Shown: positions 1 through 9,100 of the stretch, one piece after another
Layout of the letters: the number at the start of each line of letters is the position of its first letter
Position numbering within the stretch: the first letter of the stretch is position 1
Source of the DNA: Chloroflexota bacterium
GTDB taxonomy: Bacteria > Chloroflexota > Chloroflexia > Chloroflexales > Roseiflexaceae
Reading direction: 5' to 3'
Length of the DNA: 54,604 bases
Assembly (NCBI GenBank): GCA_013388755.1
Contig: JACAEQ010000010.1
Location: forward strand, 1-54,604
Position numbers and translations under genes: made by a program
Notes under the pieces: generated by a model
Told to the model about the DNA's origin: nothing
Database searches by the model: none
Seen by the model: only the letters and a program-made list of their open reading frames with translations

Positions 1-26
1 ATTTCGGCAGATGATCCGTTTCCGTC

Positions 27-125
27 GGCGTAAACGCCTCGGCTAGCGCTTGCGAAGGCCACCTCCGTGGCCTGTTGAGCCCACGAAGGTGGGCTTTGCA
101 CCCCCTGGCCGAGGGCTTTAAGCCC
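27..125. repeat. Cluster of four short palindromes (REP-like)
   Basis: Four consecutive hairpin-forming palindromes: GGCGTAAACGCC (27-38), GGCCAC-ctcc-GTGGCC (57-72), GCCCAC-gaag-GTGGGC (79-94) and GGGCTTTAAGCCC (113-125). No open frame covers them. Closely packed palindromes in an intergenic region are typical of REP/BIME-type repeats spread through a genome. No RAYT transposase is present in the window, so the mobilisation mechanism is unknown. Confidence 0.55.
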
Positions 126-157
126 GACCGGGAGCGCACCTACAACTGTAGTACTAT

Positions 158-177
158 CCGTTATCCGGATAGACACT
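158..177. repeat. 20-bp sequence shared with the end of the 32432-32575 element
   Basis: Reads CCGTTATCCGGATAGACACT and matches CCGTTATTCGGACAGGCACT at 32560-32579 with three differences. The second copy includes the terminal inverted repeat of a MITE-like element, so this may be a decayed end of the same family. Confidence 0.4.
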
Positions 178-192
178 GATGTGAAAATAGGC

Positions 193-237
193 CCTGGCAC
201 GGGCGGTCAGTCGGCCGCGACCGCCCGTGGCTCCAGG
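193..237. other. Strong intergenic hairpin upstream of the CIS operon
   Basis: CACGGGCGGTC (198-208) pairs perfectly with GACCGCCCGTG (219-229) over 11 bp around a 10-nt loop. CCTGG (193-197) and CCAGG (233-237) can add a further stem. There is no T-run after it, so it is not a standard intrinsic terminator. It may be a bidirectional terminator or an operator/attenuator for the operon that starts near 470. The rest of 230-469 shows no gene and no clear promoter. Confidence 0.45.
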
Positions 238-469
238 TTGACCGTATAGCCAGGCCGCTCAATCCGCGCCCGCAGCCCAGAAGACCCCCTGTGCGCATTG
301 AGCAAGCTATCCCGCTACGCTCTTAACCAGGTGTTGCCCTCTTTTTAAGCGGCCTGTAAGTCAAAACTAAGCGCCAGGTATGCGCCACCGGCTACGATAC
401 CCCCGCTGTGCCTGTGATCTGTCTCGGAAGCCCTGGATGCGCGGGGTGGAACCTGGTGGGAGTCTGGCC

Positions 470-1816
470 ATGCCACAGGTTTCTTTTGTTATCCGCGCCG
501 CAATCGCTGGAGAAGCCGGTACGCTTCGCGGGCAGATCGAGCATGTGCCGAGTGGTGCGACGCGTCACTTCCGCGATCAGGCCGAACTGCTCGCATTCAT
601 CACAACGTATCTTGAGCCGCGGTTGGAACCTGGCGCATTGCCGGACCGCCCGCCGCAATCAGGTGAACGCCCGATGTTTCCGTTTCTCCGCCGCAGGCAG
701 CCACGGAATGAGCCAGCTCCGGCGTCTGCCAGTGAGGCAGCCGTGTCGCCTGGCGAGACACCTCCCGGCGACGCCGGGCAACCCGTGTCTCCAGCGCCCG
801 CCACTGAGGAACCGGCCACGCCGTTTGCTGCGGAGGCGTTTGCCTTACCCGCTATCGCTGAGTCGCCGCCGCCGCCACACGACGCCGGCCCTTTCGTTGA
901 TCGGCTGATCGGGCCAGAAGTTCTCGGGCGCTTCTTGCCGCCCCATCGCAGCGGTCTGCCGCCCAACAGCCTCAGCCTGGTTTCGCTCGCCTACCGTTCC
1001 GGCGGCATTGGCGGGCGGCACGGTCTCCTCCGTAGCGGCGGATTTGATGTCGCTGAATTGCGTGGCGGCTGGATCGAGGCGGTGGTGCGTTACGACGTGT
1101 GGGATGCCGACCCGGCCGCCGCCGCCGCGGCAATCGCAACAATTCAGGCTGCAGTGTTGACTGGCGGGTTGCGTCTGCGGCGCGAAGGGGTGCTCCACCT
1201 CCAGCTTGTCGAAGTAGCTGATGGCGACCGTGGCGCCATTGCCGGCTGGCGCAAAACTGCCGACTACCGTGTGCTCTATGAGTATCGCTTCCAGGATACT
1301 GACGGCGCAGCCAGCCTGATCGCGCGGATTCCGGTCGACTCTGGCACTGATATGAGCCTGGCGCGCGCACTGGATGTCATACACGACTGGATGGTACGGT
1401 GGGACGACGAAGGAACACCCGAACTGGTCGTTCGCCCGGCGCCGCGCCATACGTTGCGGATCACCGGGCTGCTGATCGCTGCGTTCCTTCCTGACGGTGG
1501 CCCGGCCGGAACCGTCACCCAGACCATTGTTCAGGCCGGTGGCACCAATACGACCACTTTTCCGTCACTCGGGGATCTGATCGCGAGTTTCACCACGCTC
1601 GATGCCACGCTCGACCTGGTCCATCCACCGGATCCGCTCGCCGACGGTGAGGTGCAGGAAGTGCGCCCGTTCGTTGTCGGGCGCATGTCGTTCAGCCCGC
1701 CAGTCATACTCAAAGGAGACGGCGATCGGTTCCGCCTCCGTTATGACGGCGCTGATTTTCCACCCGGCGGTCGCAGCCAGGTGTACCTGCGGGCAGTCGT
1801 CGAGGGGGATGTCTGA
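470..1816 (+). CDS. Putative CIS tail-terminator-like protein (448 aa)
   Basis: First gene of the tail-like operon, directly upstream of the sheath. The start at 470 is preferred over 380 because GGTGGGAG (454-461) precedes it and the upstream 30 residues look non-coding. Residues 1-50 form a small compact domain (starts MPQVSFVIRAAI). Residues ~60-140 are a Pro/Ala/Glu-rich linker. Residues ~150-300 form an alpha/beta domain with the alternating pattern ending in DYRVLYEYRF, reminiscent of phage tail-terminator proteins. The C-terminal ~120 residues are beta-rich. In other CIS loci a terminator/cap gene accompanies the sheath and tube. The terminator call is inference from position and pattern; a baseplate or connector role is possible. 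Confidence 0.45.
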   Translation: MPQVSFVIRAAIAGEAGTLRGQIEHVPSGATRHFRDQAELLAFITTYLEPRLEPGALPDRPPQSGERPMFPFLRRRQPRNEPAPASASEAAVSPGETPPGDAGQPVSPAPATEEPATPFAAEAFALPAIAESPPPPHDAGPFVDRLIGPEVLGRFLPPHRSGLPPNSLSLVSLAYRSGGIGGRHGLLRSGGFDVAELRGGWIEAVVRYDVWDADPAAAAAAIATIQAAVLTGGLRLRREGVLHLQLVEVADGDRGAIAGWRKTADYRVLYEYRFQDTDGAASLIARIPVDSGTDMSLARALDVIHDWMVRWDDEGTPELVVRPAPRHTLRITGLLIAAFLPDGGPAGTVTQTIVQAGGTNTTTFPSLGDLIASFTTLDATLDLVHPPDPLADGEVQEVRPFVVGRMSFSPPVILKGDGDRFRLRYDGADFPPGGRSQVYLRAVVEGDV

Positions 1817-1869
1817 TCGCCGGAAGTCCGTTTCAGGACGCCATAATCGCAGCGAAGGAGAGCACACGC

Positions 1870-3300
1870 ATGGCCGAAATGATCATCCCCGGTACCTACA
1901 TCGAGGTTCGCGCCGAGGGTCTGGTGACGCCCACACCGGTCTCGATCAGCAATGTCGCCGTGATCGGTACTGCCCGGCGCGGCCCGGTGAATGAGGTTGT
2001 CGTCCTCAGCAGTTTCTCTGGGGGACGCGACACATTCGGCGCCTACGATGCGTATGAGCGGCCCGATGAGACGGGGAGTCCGCTGACGCTCGTCCGGGCG
2101 CTTGAGCTGGCCTACGGCAATGGCGCGCAGAACGTGTTTGCCGTGCGCGTCGCCGGCGCGGGCGCCACGAACGCCACGTATACGCTGGCTGCAAGTGGCG
2201 GTACACCAATGACGCTCGAGGCGCGCCAGCCGGGCACTGGCCTGAACGATGCCGCGATCGTTGTTGAGACTGGTGTGGCCGGCCTGAACGTTTCGATCAC
2301 CACAGCCGACAAACGGCTGCGCGAAACCTGGCGCGACGTGCCGGCCGCAGCAGAGGAATTCGCCCGGGTCATCAATGGCGAACACGCCGACTACCCGTTC
2401 GCGCGCAATGCTTCAACCGGCGGCAGGTCGCAGCTCTTCCGCGCCGTTGCAGCCGGGGTGACCGGCAATATGAGCGTCGGGAGCGCAACGGCCGTCACAC
2501 CGGGTGTAAGTGGAGCAGCAGGTGCGAGTTATGCTGATGCGCTCGAACTTCTTCTGAACGAGAACGTGCATATCATCGTTCTTGCCGGCCAGAGCGATGC
2601 GACGATGGCGACGGCCCTTGAGGCCCATTGCCAGAACGCTTCGACTGATACGATCAAGCGTGACCGGATCGGCATCTTTGGCGCTGAGGACGACCAGCTC
2701 TCATCGATCACCACGCACCCGGATAGTGACCGGCTGGTGTACTGTGGGCCCGGGATCGTGACCTATGACAACACCCTGCGCGCGCCGGTGGAGCTTCCGC
2801 CGGCTTACACGGCCGCAGCCGTGGCCGGCCTGATCGCCTCGCTCGATCCCCACGTCAGCCCGACGAACAAATCGCTGCGCGTGAGCGGTGTGACGACCAG
2901 ATACAACGGCGCGCAGATTGAACAGATCCTGCTTGGCCGGTCGCTGGTGCTGGAAGATCGCCTCGGCGCGGTCAAGGTCGTTCAGGGGTTGACGACTGCG
3001 TCGGATACGGCCTGGCGCCAGATTACGACGCGCCGCATCGTGGACTATGCCAAGTTTGGCGTGCGTTCGGCGTGCGACCCGTTCATCGGCAAGTTGAACA
3101 ATGACCGTGTGCGCCAGGCGCTGAAGGGCACGGTCAATTCGTTCCTGGCCGACATGGTTGACCGCGAAATGCTGATCAGCTACGACCTCGATGTCTCGGC
3201 AACTCGCGCGCAGCAGATCCGCGGTATCGCCCAGGTCACGATGACGCTCCGGCCAACCTTCAGTATCGACTACATCCGTGTCGTGATGAATCTCGAATAG
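1870..3300 (+). CDS. Contractile tail sheath protein
   Basis: A 476-aa sheath subunit that polymerises around the tube and contracts to drive it through a target envelope. The N-terminus has the classic sheath start (PGTYIEV...), then SNVAVIGTARRGPVNE and the F-G-Y fold motif. The C-terminal ~130 residues (ITTRRIVDYAKFG... to TFSIDYIRVVMNLE) match the conserved C-terminal sheath domain that forms the inter-subunit mesh. AAGGAG (1855-1860) lies 9 nt before the ATG. Its length is typical for a CIS or myovirus sheath. Only one sheath gene is seen, whereas some CIS carry two or three paralogues. Confidence 0.92.
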   Translation: MAEMIIPGTYIEVRAEGLVTPTPVSISNVAVIGTARRGPVNEVVVLSSFSGGRDTFGAYDAYERPDETGSPLTLVRALELAYGNGAQNVFAVRVAGAGATNATYTLAASGGTPMTLEARQPGTGLNDAAIVVETGVAGLNVSITTADKRLRETWRDVPAAAEEFARVINGEHADYPFARNASTGGRSQLFRAVAAGVTGNMSVGSATAVTPGVSGAAGASYADALELLLNENVHIIVLAGQSDATMATALEAHCQNASTDTIKRDRIGIFGAEDDQLSSITTHPDSDRLVYCGPGIVTYDNTLRAPVELPPAYTAAAVAGLIASLDPHVSPTNKSLRVSGVTTRYNGAQIEQILLGRSLVLEDRLGAVKVVQGLTTASDTAWRQITTRRIVDYAKFGVRSACDPFIGKLNNDRVRQALKGTVNSFLADMVDREMLISYDLDVSATRAQQIRGIAQVTMTLRPTFSIDYIRVVMNLE

Positions 3301-3310
3301 GAGAAGCGCA

Positions 3311-3823
3311 ATGGCGAATACCCAGGTATACCGCGGCTCGGACGCAACCATCACGCTGGCCCCCGGCGATCCGGACTCGGTCGAGGGCAAGGAGGCGAAC
3401 ACGGTGATTGAGGAGTTCGGGCTGGCTCCGGTGGGTCGCGCCACCGAGGTCGAGGTGTACGTCCATACCGATCTGAAGGCCTACCACGAGATTGGCCGGC
3501 GTCACCCCGCGCAACTGCGCTACGGCAATATCAACATCAGCGGCAAGCTCGGCCGTGCCTATATCAATGGCGCGCTGGTACGCCTGTTGCTCGGCAAGGG
3601 AGCGCTCGTCAATCGCGAGTCCGAGCCGTACGCTCAACCGGCGTTCAACCTGGTGCTGGTTCTGAGCGATCCGGCCAACCCTGGCGTGTCCAATGTCGTC
3701 ACCGTCCACAATGTGATGCTTGACACCTGGGGCATGGCGCTGCCGGAGGATGATTTCATTATGGAGTCGGTCACGTTCAAGGCGCTGTTCATCAGCGTCG
3801 AAGAGACGGTGCCGGCGCAGTAA
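3311..3823 (+). CDS. Tail tube protein
   Basis: A 170-aa inner tube subunit of the Hcp/gp19-like beta-barrel class. It begins 10 nt after the sheath stop with an overlapping Shine-Dalgarno (AGGAG, 3299-3303). A conserved block reading GNINISGKLGRAYINGALV is followed by beta-strands and a C-terminal VTFKALFISVEE strand. Sheath-tube adjacency is the signature of contractile tails. Only one tube paralogue is present in the window. Confidence 0.85.
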   Translation: MANTQVYRGSDATITLAPGDPDSVEGKEANTVIEEFGLAPVGRATEVEVYVHTDLKAYHEIGRRHPAQLRYGNINISGKLGRAYINGALVRLLLGKGALVNRESEPYAQPAFNLVLVLSDPANPGVSNVVTVHNVMLDTWGMALPEDDFIMESVTFKALFISVEETVPAQ

Positions 3824-3827
3824 GCCT

Positions 3828-4289
3828 ATGGCCATCCTGAGCGCCGAGGATCTGCTTGCGGGCAGCAGCCTCAACCATACCCTGGATATCCCGCCCGACC
3901 TGCTCCCGGGCGATCGGGGCGGGCCGGGCCGGGTGGTGCTGAAACCACTGACGGTCAAGGATTTGCAGTTGATTGTCAAGGCCGCGCGTGACGATACGGG
4001 CCTGACCGCGGCGCTGATGATTCAGCAGGCGCTGGTCGAGCCGCAACTGGCGGCCGGCCAGGTCGGTGCGCTGCCTGCCGGGCTGGCGCGCTACCTGGTG
4101 GATGAGATCAACCGGATCAGCGGGTTGAGCGCCACCAGCGATGAACTGACCGAGTATGTGCAGGCGCCGCTGGCGCGCGCGTGCTTTGTGCTGGCGCGTG
4201 AGTTCGGCTGGACGCCCGAGCAGGTAAGCGGGCTGACGATCGGTCAGATCCTGCTCTATCTCCAGATGGCGCGGCCAGGAGCCGCCTGA
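3828..4289 (+). CDS. Putative tail assembly chaperone
   Basis: A 153-aa acidic, helical protein starting 4 nt after the tube stop. It has a VVLKPLTVKDLQLIVKAARDD segment and a helical core ending in a Gly-Trp-Thr-Pro-Glu turn and an LLYLQMARP tail. Position (after the tube, before the tape-measure region) and size match tail assembly chaperones of long-tailed particles. No clear -1 frameshift into the next gene was found. Its stop overlaps the next start as TGATG. The function is inferred from synteny rather than a diagnostic motif. Confidence 0.55.
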   Translation: MAILSAEDLLAGSSLNHTLDIPPDLLPGDRGGPGRVVLKPLTVKDLQLIVKAARDDTGLTAALMIQQALVEPQLAAGQVGALPAGLARYLVDEINRISGLSATSDELTEYVQAPLARACFVLAREFGWTPEQVSGLTIGQILLYLQMARPGAA

Positions 4290-5590
4290 TGGATGATGAT
4301 CTTGAGTGGGTGACAGGCAGGCCGGCGCGGGCGATGCTGTGGTCAGCAGCGCAACCTGCAGCATGGCTCTCCCACCTGCGCGTGGCGGCCGATGCCGGCG
4401 CGCTGGCGCGGTCGCTTGCGGTGCTGGATACGTTCCGTCGAAGCCTGCCATTTGCGCACCTGGATCCGCTCGGCGCGCTTGGGCGCCAGGTGTACGATGC
4501 CGGGGATACGGATTCCGAGATGGCTGGTACGGTGGAACGGGAGCGCCGCCGATCCGCTGCTGGTCCGGCTCGCATAGCGGCGGCCAGCACGGTTGAGGTG
4601 GTGCATGGTTCGTCTGTGCGTCGCGCAGAACCGTGGCCGCGATCTCCCGGGCAAGGATCGCCTGCGCCGCTGCCCGGCACACCGGCGACAACGCTGCACG
4701 CGGCGCAACTGGAGGCACTTGCGTTCCGCCGTGGGTCCCCGGTCGCCGGGGGATCACTCACCAGCCGGGGCGGAACGCCGGCATACGGTGATCCGGCTGG
4801 CGGAGCGCTCCAGGCGAGGGATGGTGCCGGCGTTACAGGTGCAGCGCACGATCCGGCACAACCGCGCCGGGCGACTGCCGCGATTCCAGCCGGCGCCGGG
4901 TTACTCAGAGGGCTCGTCGAGCCGGCCGTTGCAAAAGGCGCCAACGCTAACCCTGGCGAGCCAGCCGGGCAGGCGGCGCTGGTGCGCGCTGCGATCACGC
5001 GCGCCCTGGATACGGCTGTCGCTGCCGGTCAAGCGATCACCTCGCCCTCCGCCGCAATACCGGGACCGCACAACGTTCCCTGGATCGCTGGCGATGGCCC
5101 GGCAGGACGGCATCGTAGCGACCAGGGTACGGCCGGTGGCGCAACTGCGGTGGTGCCGGATTGGCCCGGTGCGCCACCGCAGGGTGCGTCGCCTGCGATA
5201 GCAGGGAATGGGCCGCAGGTGGGTGCCGCCACTCCGGTAGAGCATGATCTGCGAGTGCCGTTCGGGCAACGGCCCGCACCACCAGGGCTGTCATTACTTG
5301 CGGAAATCCTGGACGTGTTCCAGACACGGCAGACAGCCGGACCACCTGCTGCGCCGCTCGATCCGGTCGTGCCGGATGCTGTCGGGGCAGGCGGTGAGGC
5401 GCCACTGGCGCCGTCGTCCACCCAGGAGATGACTGCCGTTCCGGCGGCACCGGGCGCGGCAGCGATTCAGAACACGTTCAACGTGACGGTGCACATGGCC
5501 GGTGGAACCGACGCCGGCGAAGAGATGCTGGCGGAACGGCTGACGCGCATTCTGATTGACCAGGCGCGCCGGCAGGGGATTGATATCTGA
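4289..5590 (+). CDS. Disordered CIS protein with conserved C-terminal tail
   Basis: 433 aa, translationally coupled to the preceding gene (TGATG overlap). Residues 1-75 look like a small helical domain. Residues ~75-390 are low-complexity Ala/Gly/Pro/Arg-rich sequence expected to be disordered. The last ~40 residues are ordered again: NTFNVTVHMAGG followed by an amphipathic helix ERLTRILIDQARRQGIDI. A structured tail after a long linker suggests a docking peptide or a scaffold during tail assembly. No enzyme motif is visible. The function is unknown; reading direction and operon membership are secure. Confidence 0.6.
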   Translation: MDDDLEWVTGRPARAMLWSAAQPAAWLSHLRVAADAGALARSLAVLDTFRRSLPFAHLDPLGALGRQVYDAGDTDSEMAGTVERERRRSAAGPARIAAASTVEVVHGSSVRRAEPWPRSPGQGSPAPLPGTPATTLHAAQLEALAFRRGSPVAGGSLTSRGGTPAYGDPAGGALQARDGAGVTGAAHDPAQPRRATAAIPAGAGLLRGLVEPAVAKGANANPGEPAGQAALVRAAITRALDTAVAAGQAITSPSAAIPGPHNVPWIAGDGPAGRHRSDQGTAGGATAVVPDWPGAPPQGASPAIAGNGPQVGAATPVEHDLRVPFGQRPAPPGLSLLAEILDVFQTRQTAGPPAAPLDPVVPDAVGAGGEAPLAPSSTQEMTAVPAAPGAAAIQNTFNVTVHMAGGTDAGEEMLAERLTRILIDQARRQGIDI

Positions 5591-6174
5591 TGCCGACCGG
5601 GGTCATGTTCGATGATTTTCATCTGCCGCTGGTGCAGGATGTACGCACCTACGAAGAACGTGCCTGGGTGACGCACCAGGTACCGGGGCTGGACGGCGCG
5701 GCGCATCAACATCTTGGTCGCTATCCGGCCATCGTCGTGGTCATCGGCATGGCGGTGGACGATGAGTCGCTGGCGGCACTGGAACAACTCCGCGAGAAGT
5801 TCCAGGCGCATGCTCCAGCGCCATTTACCGCCGACATTATGACGGCCATTGATGTGCAGCAGATGGTGATCGATTCGTTGCATATCACCGAACTGGCCGG
5901 CAAGCCACAGCAGTATCGCTATGTCGTGCGTCTTATCGAACATGTGCCACCGCCGCCGGCTGTGGCGCCGGGTCTACCGGGGATTGATGATGAGGCTCAG
6001 GGGCTGTTCGACAATCTGACCGGTGTTCTGGGCGACCTGCCCGAACTGCCGAATCTGCTGGACCTGAACCTGGTCAATCCAACCGAGCCATTACGCACTG
6101 TGGTGGATCAGTTCGCGTCGGAGGCTGAACAGATTGGCGGCGCACTCGGGCCGCTGGCCGATCTGCTGGGTTGA
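5590..6174 (+). CDS. LysM/DNA-circularisation-like baseplate adaptor, copy 1
   Basis: A 194-aa protein overlapping the preceding stop (TGATG). The first ~118 residues share a clear pattern with the protein at 12129-12764: DDF-LPLVQ near the start, FTADIMTA in the middle, then ELAGKPQQYRY and a closing LIEHV. Proteins of this shape link the tape measure or tube to the baseplate hub in Mu/P2-type tails. The C-terminal ~75 residues are a Pro-rich linker plus a helix ending LGPLADLLG. It lies immediately upstream of the tape-measure candidate, which fits a hub-adaptor role. The exact family is uncertain. Confidence 0.55.
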   Translation: MPTGVMFDDFHLPLVQDVRTYEERAWVTHQVPGLDGAAHQHLGRYPAIVVVIGMAVDDESLAALEQLREKFQAHAPAPFTADIMTAIDVQQMVIDSLHITELAGKPQQYRYVVRLIEHVPPPPAVAPGLPGIDDEAQGLFDNLTGVLGDLPELPNLLDLNLVNPTEPLRTVVDQFASEAEQIGGALGPLADLLG

Positions 6175-6187
6175 AAGAAAGCCTGCG

Positions 6188-9100
6188 ATGAGCGCGAGTG
6201 GCCTGCTTGCACAACTTCCGGACCTCGGGGCGCTCGAGCACCTGCGCGATACTGCCGGCGCGGGGTTGAGCGGGCCGCTGGATCAACTGGGGAACGCGGA
6301 ACGTCTGCTTGCCCCACTGATCGGCGCGCTTGCCCCGCTCAGCGGTCAGGCGCCGGATCTTGCTGGCGCCCTTGACCTTCTCGTGTCGCAGCGCGGCGCG
6401 CTGGTTGCGGCGTTGCCGGGCGACACGGCCGGCCAGGTCGGTGCAGTGTTGCCGCTGCTCGACTCTGCCCGGCGCCTGGTCTCGTCAAGCGCGGTCGCGC
6501 CGATCCTTGACGATCTACGCGCGGGGCGCTCGATCAACCAGATCGCCCGTGATGCGCTGGCGTTGACGACCGGCGAGTTACTCGGCGCTCTGCCCTCCCT
6601 CGCCGGCGATGCCATTCCGGATGAGGCGCGCACGGCGATAAGCGCGATTCAGTCTGCGATGCAGGGGCTTGGCGCCGCGCCTGATGCCGGGGTCCTGGCC
6701 GACACGATTGCCGAGTACATTCTCGGCGCGGCGCCTGTACCACTGCGTGCCGTCGCCAATGTACGCCGCGCATTGTTCGAGCCGCTCGATTCGGCGCTGG
6801 CGCTGACCGGGTCGGAGTTCGATAGCCTGGTACAGCGCCTTGTTGCGCGGGTCGACTCGGCCGCAACGCTGCTTGAGACGATTGACCCGCAGAGCGTGCC
6901 TGAATGGCAGGCAGCCGGAGCCATGCTCACCCGGGCCGCTACTGACCTGACGGGGCTACGTGTGATCCTGGAGCCGTTGCCGAATCGTCTGCATGGTGTG
7001 ATTGCAGCCACCGAGCCGGGACGCTATACAGCGGAGTTGCGTCAGGCGCTTGCAGCGCTTCCAGCCCCCGACAATCGCGGGCGGTCGATATCGCTGGAGG
7101 AACTGGCCAGCGGCATCCTTGATCCGCTCGACACGATGACCGCTGCGCTGGAGCAACTGTCACCGGCACAATTCACCTCCGCCCTGCGCGCGCACCTCGA
7201 TCGACTGCTGGCAATCTTCGATACGCTCGCCGAGTCGGTACAGGATAACCCGGTGTTGCAACTGTTCGATGATCTGCGCCAGGCGGTCGCTGCGATCGCC
7301 GGTGCGATCCAGGGAGTGCGCGACACGATCGATGGTGCAGTGCAGACTCTCGCCGGCGTGGCTGGTGGTGCGCTTGGTGCCTTCAGCGATGTGCGGCGCC
7401 AGGTCGAGGATGCGTTTCGTGCGTTCCAGGCGGCAATCACGGCGATTGATGTGGCTGGTCTCGTCCAGGCGGTACGGTCAATCCTCGACCAGGCTGGCGA
7501 TGCCTTGAGCGGTGTACCGCTGCCCGATCTCAAAGCCGGGCTCGACCAGGCGCTGACAACGGTCGAAGGGCTGGTCGAGATGCTGGCCGGCGCGGTTGCC
7601 GGCGCGGTTGAGCAGGCCGGCGCGCTGGTTGACTCGCTTGGCGATCTCTCGTTTCGCCCGCTTGTCGAGCCTGTGGTGGACGCGATTGATGCCGTGCAGA
7701 GTGCGGTTGCGGCAATCAATCTCGACCTGCTCCCTGATATGCTCCGCGAACAGGTCGGCGGTGTGGTAAGTGGGTTTGTCGCAGAGTTTGGCGACGATCC
7801 GGAGCAGTGGTTCGAACGCGAGATCATCGGGGCGCTCACGGCGGCCTTCGACGCGGCCGCTGGTGCGGTCCGCGATCTGCTGGGACGCCTGCGCGGCAAG
7901 CTTGCCGAGTTCGCTGCTGCGATTGACCGGCTCGACCCGGCGGCCCTCCTTGCGCCGTTGACCGATCTGTTCCAGCGGTTCGATGCCGCGCTCGACGGCC
8001 TGAGCGGTGATGGGCTACTCAACCCGGTGCGCGCCGTGCTCGATGATCTGCGGGCCGCGCTTGACGCTATCGCGCCTGAACGTCTGCTGGCGCCGCTTGA
8101 GGAAGCGTTCGAACGTGACGTGCTGGCACCCATCCGCGACTTCCGCCCGTCATCGTTGCTGGCGCCGCTGATCGATGCCTTTGAGCCGGTCGAGGAGTTG
8201 CTCGGTAAGCTGGATTTTTCCGAAGCGCTGCGCGGGCTTGGCCAGGAGGCCGGAGAGTTTCTCGGCGCAACGCAGGCGCAGTTCGCCGGTGGAGTCGATG
8301 CCGGCCCGGTGCAGCCGATCCTTGATCTGTTGCGCCCGGCAACCGGTGTCGAACAGTGGACGGGCGCGCTCGAAGAGCAATTCGCCGCCTATCGCCCCGG
8401 CCGGTTGCTTGCGCCGCTCCAGGAGGCGCTCGCCCCGCTCGAGTCGGCAGTAAGCGCCGCCGCCGACGATGTGCTGGCGGCGGTTGCCGCACGGATCGGC
8501 GATCTCACACCCTCTGCGTTGTTGCATACCGAGACGACGGCTACCGCGGTGCGTGAACGATTCGAGCGGCTGGCGCAGGATGTCGAGTTACATCGGCCCG
8601 TGGCTGTGGCCGCCGCCTACGGTGCCGGGTATGCCCGGCTGAGCGCCGCGCTGGCACGTGTTGACGAACGCGCTGTTCCTGAGGCTGCGCGATCCGCCTT
8701 CCAGGAGGTGCGCGATGCGCTGGTCACCCTTGCGCCGGCATCGTTGATTGCCCTTGATGCCGAGTTCGTGGCTCTCCCCGGTCGGTTGCGCCAGTCCGCC
8801 GGGCGAACACTGGATCTCTCCGGCCTGGCGGCGCAGTTCGGCGATCGCCTGGTCGCGCTCGGCGGGCGTATTCCTGCGACACTGCGTTCCACGGCCGACC
8901 CCGCCGCGATCCGGCAGACACTGGCCGGTCTCCTGCCAGGCGCCCTGATCACCCGCGTGGACGAGCGCTTCGAGGCGTTCCTGGCCGCGGCACAACGCTT
9001 TGGCCCGGCGATACAGGCGGCCGTTGAGGGCGTTGCCGATCAGATCGGCGAGAAACTGGCCGCCCTCACACCGGCGGCGCTCTTTGAACGCTTCGATGAA

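Noticed and set aside
7042-8133. Antisense Ser/Arg-rich frame (363 aa)
   Set aside because: Low-complexity composition is a shadow of the Ala/Leu-rich tape-measure gene.
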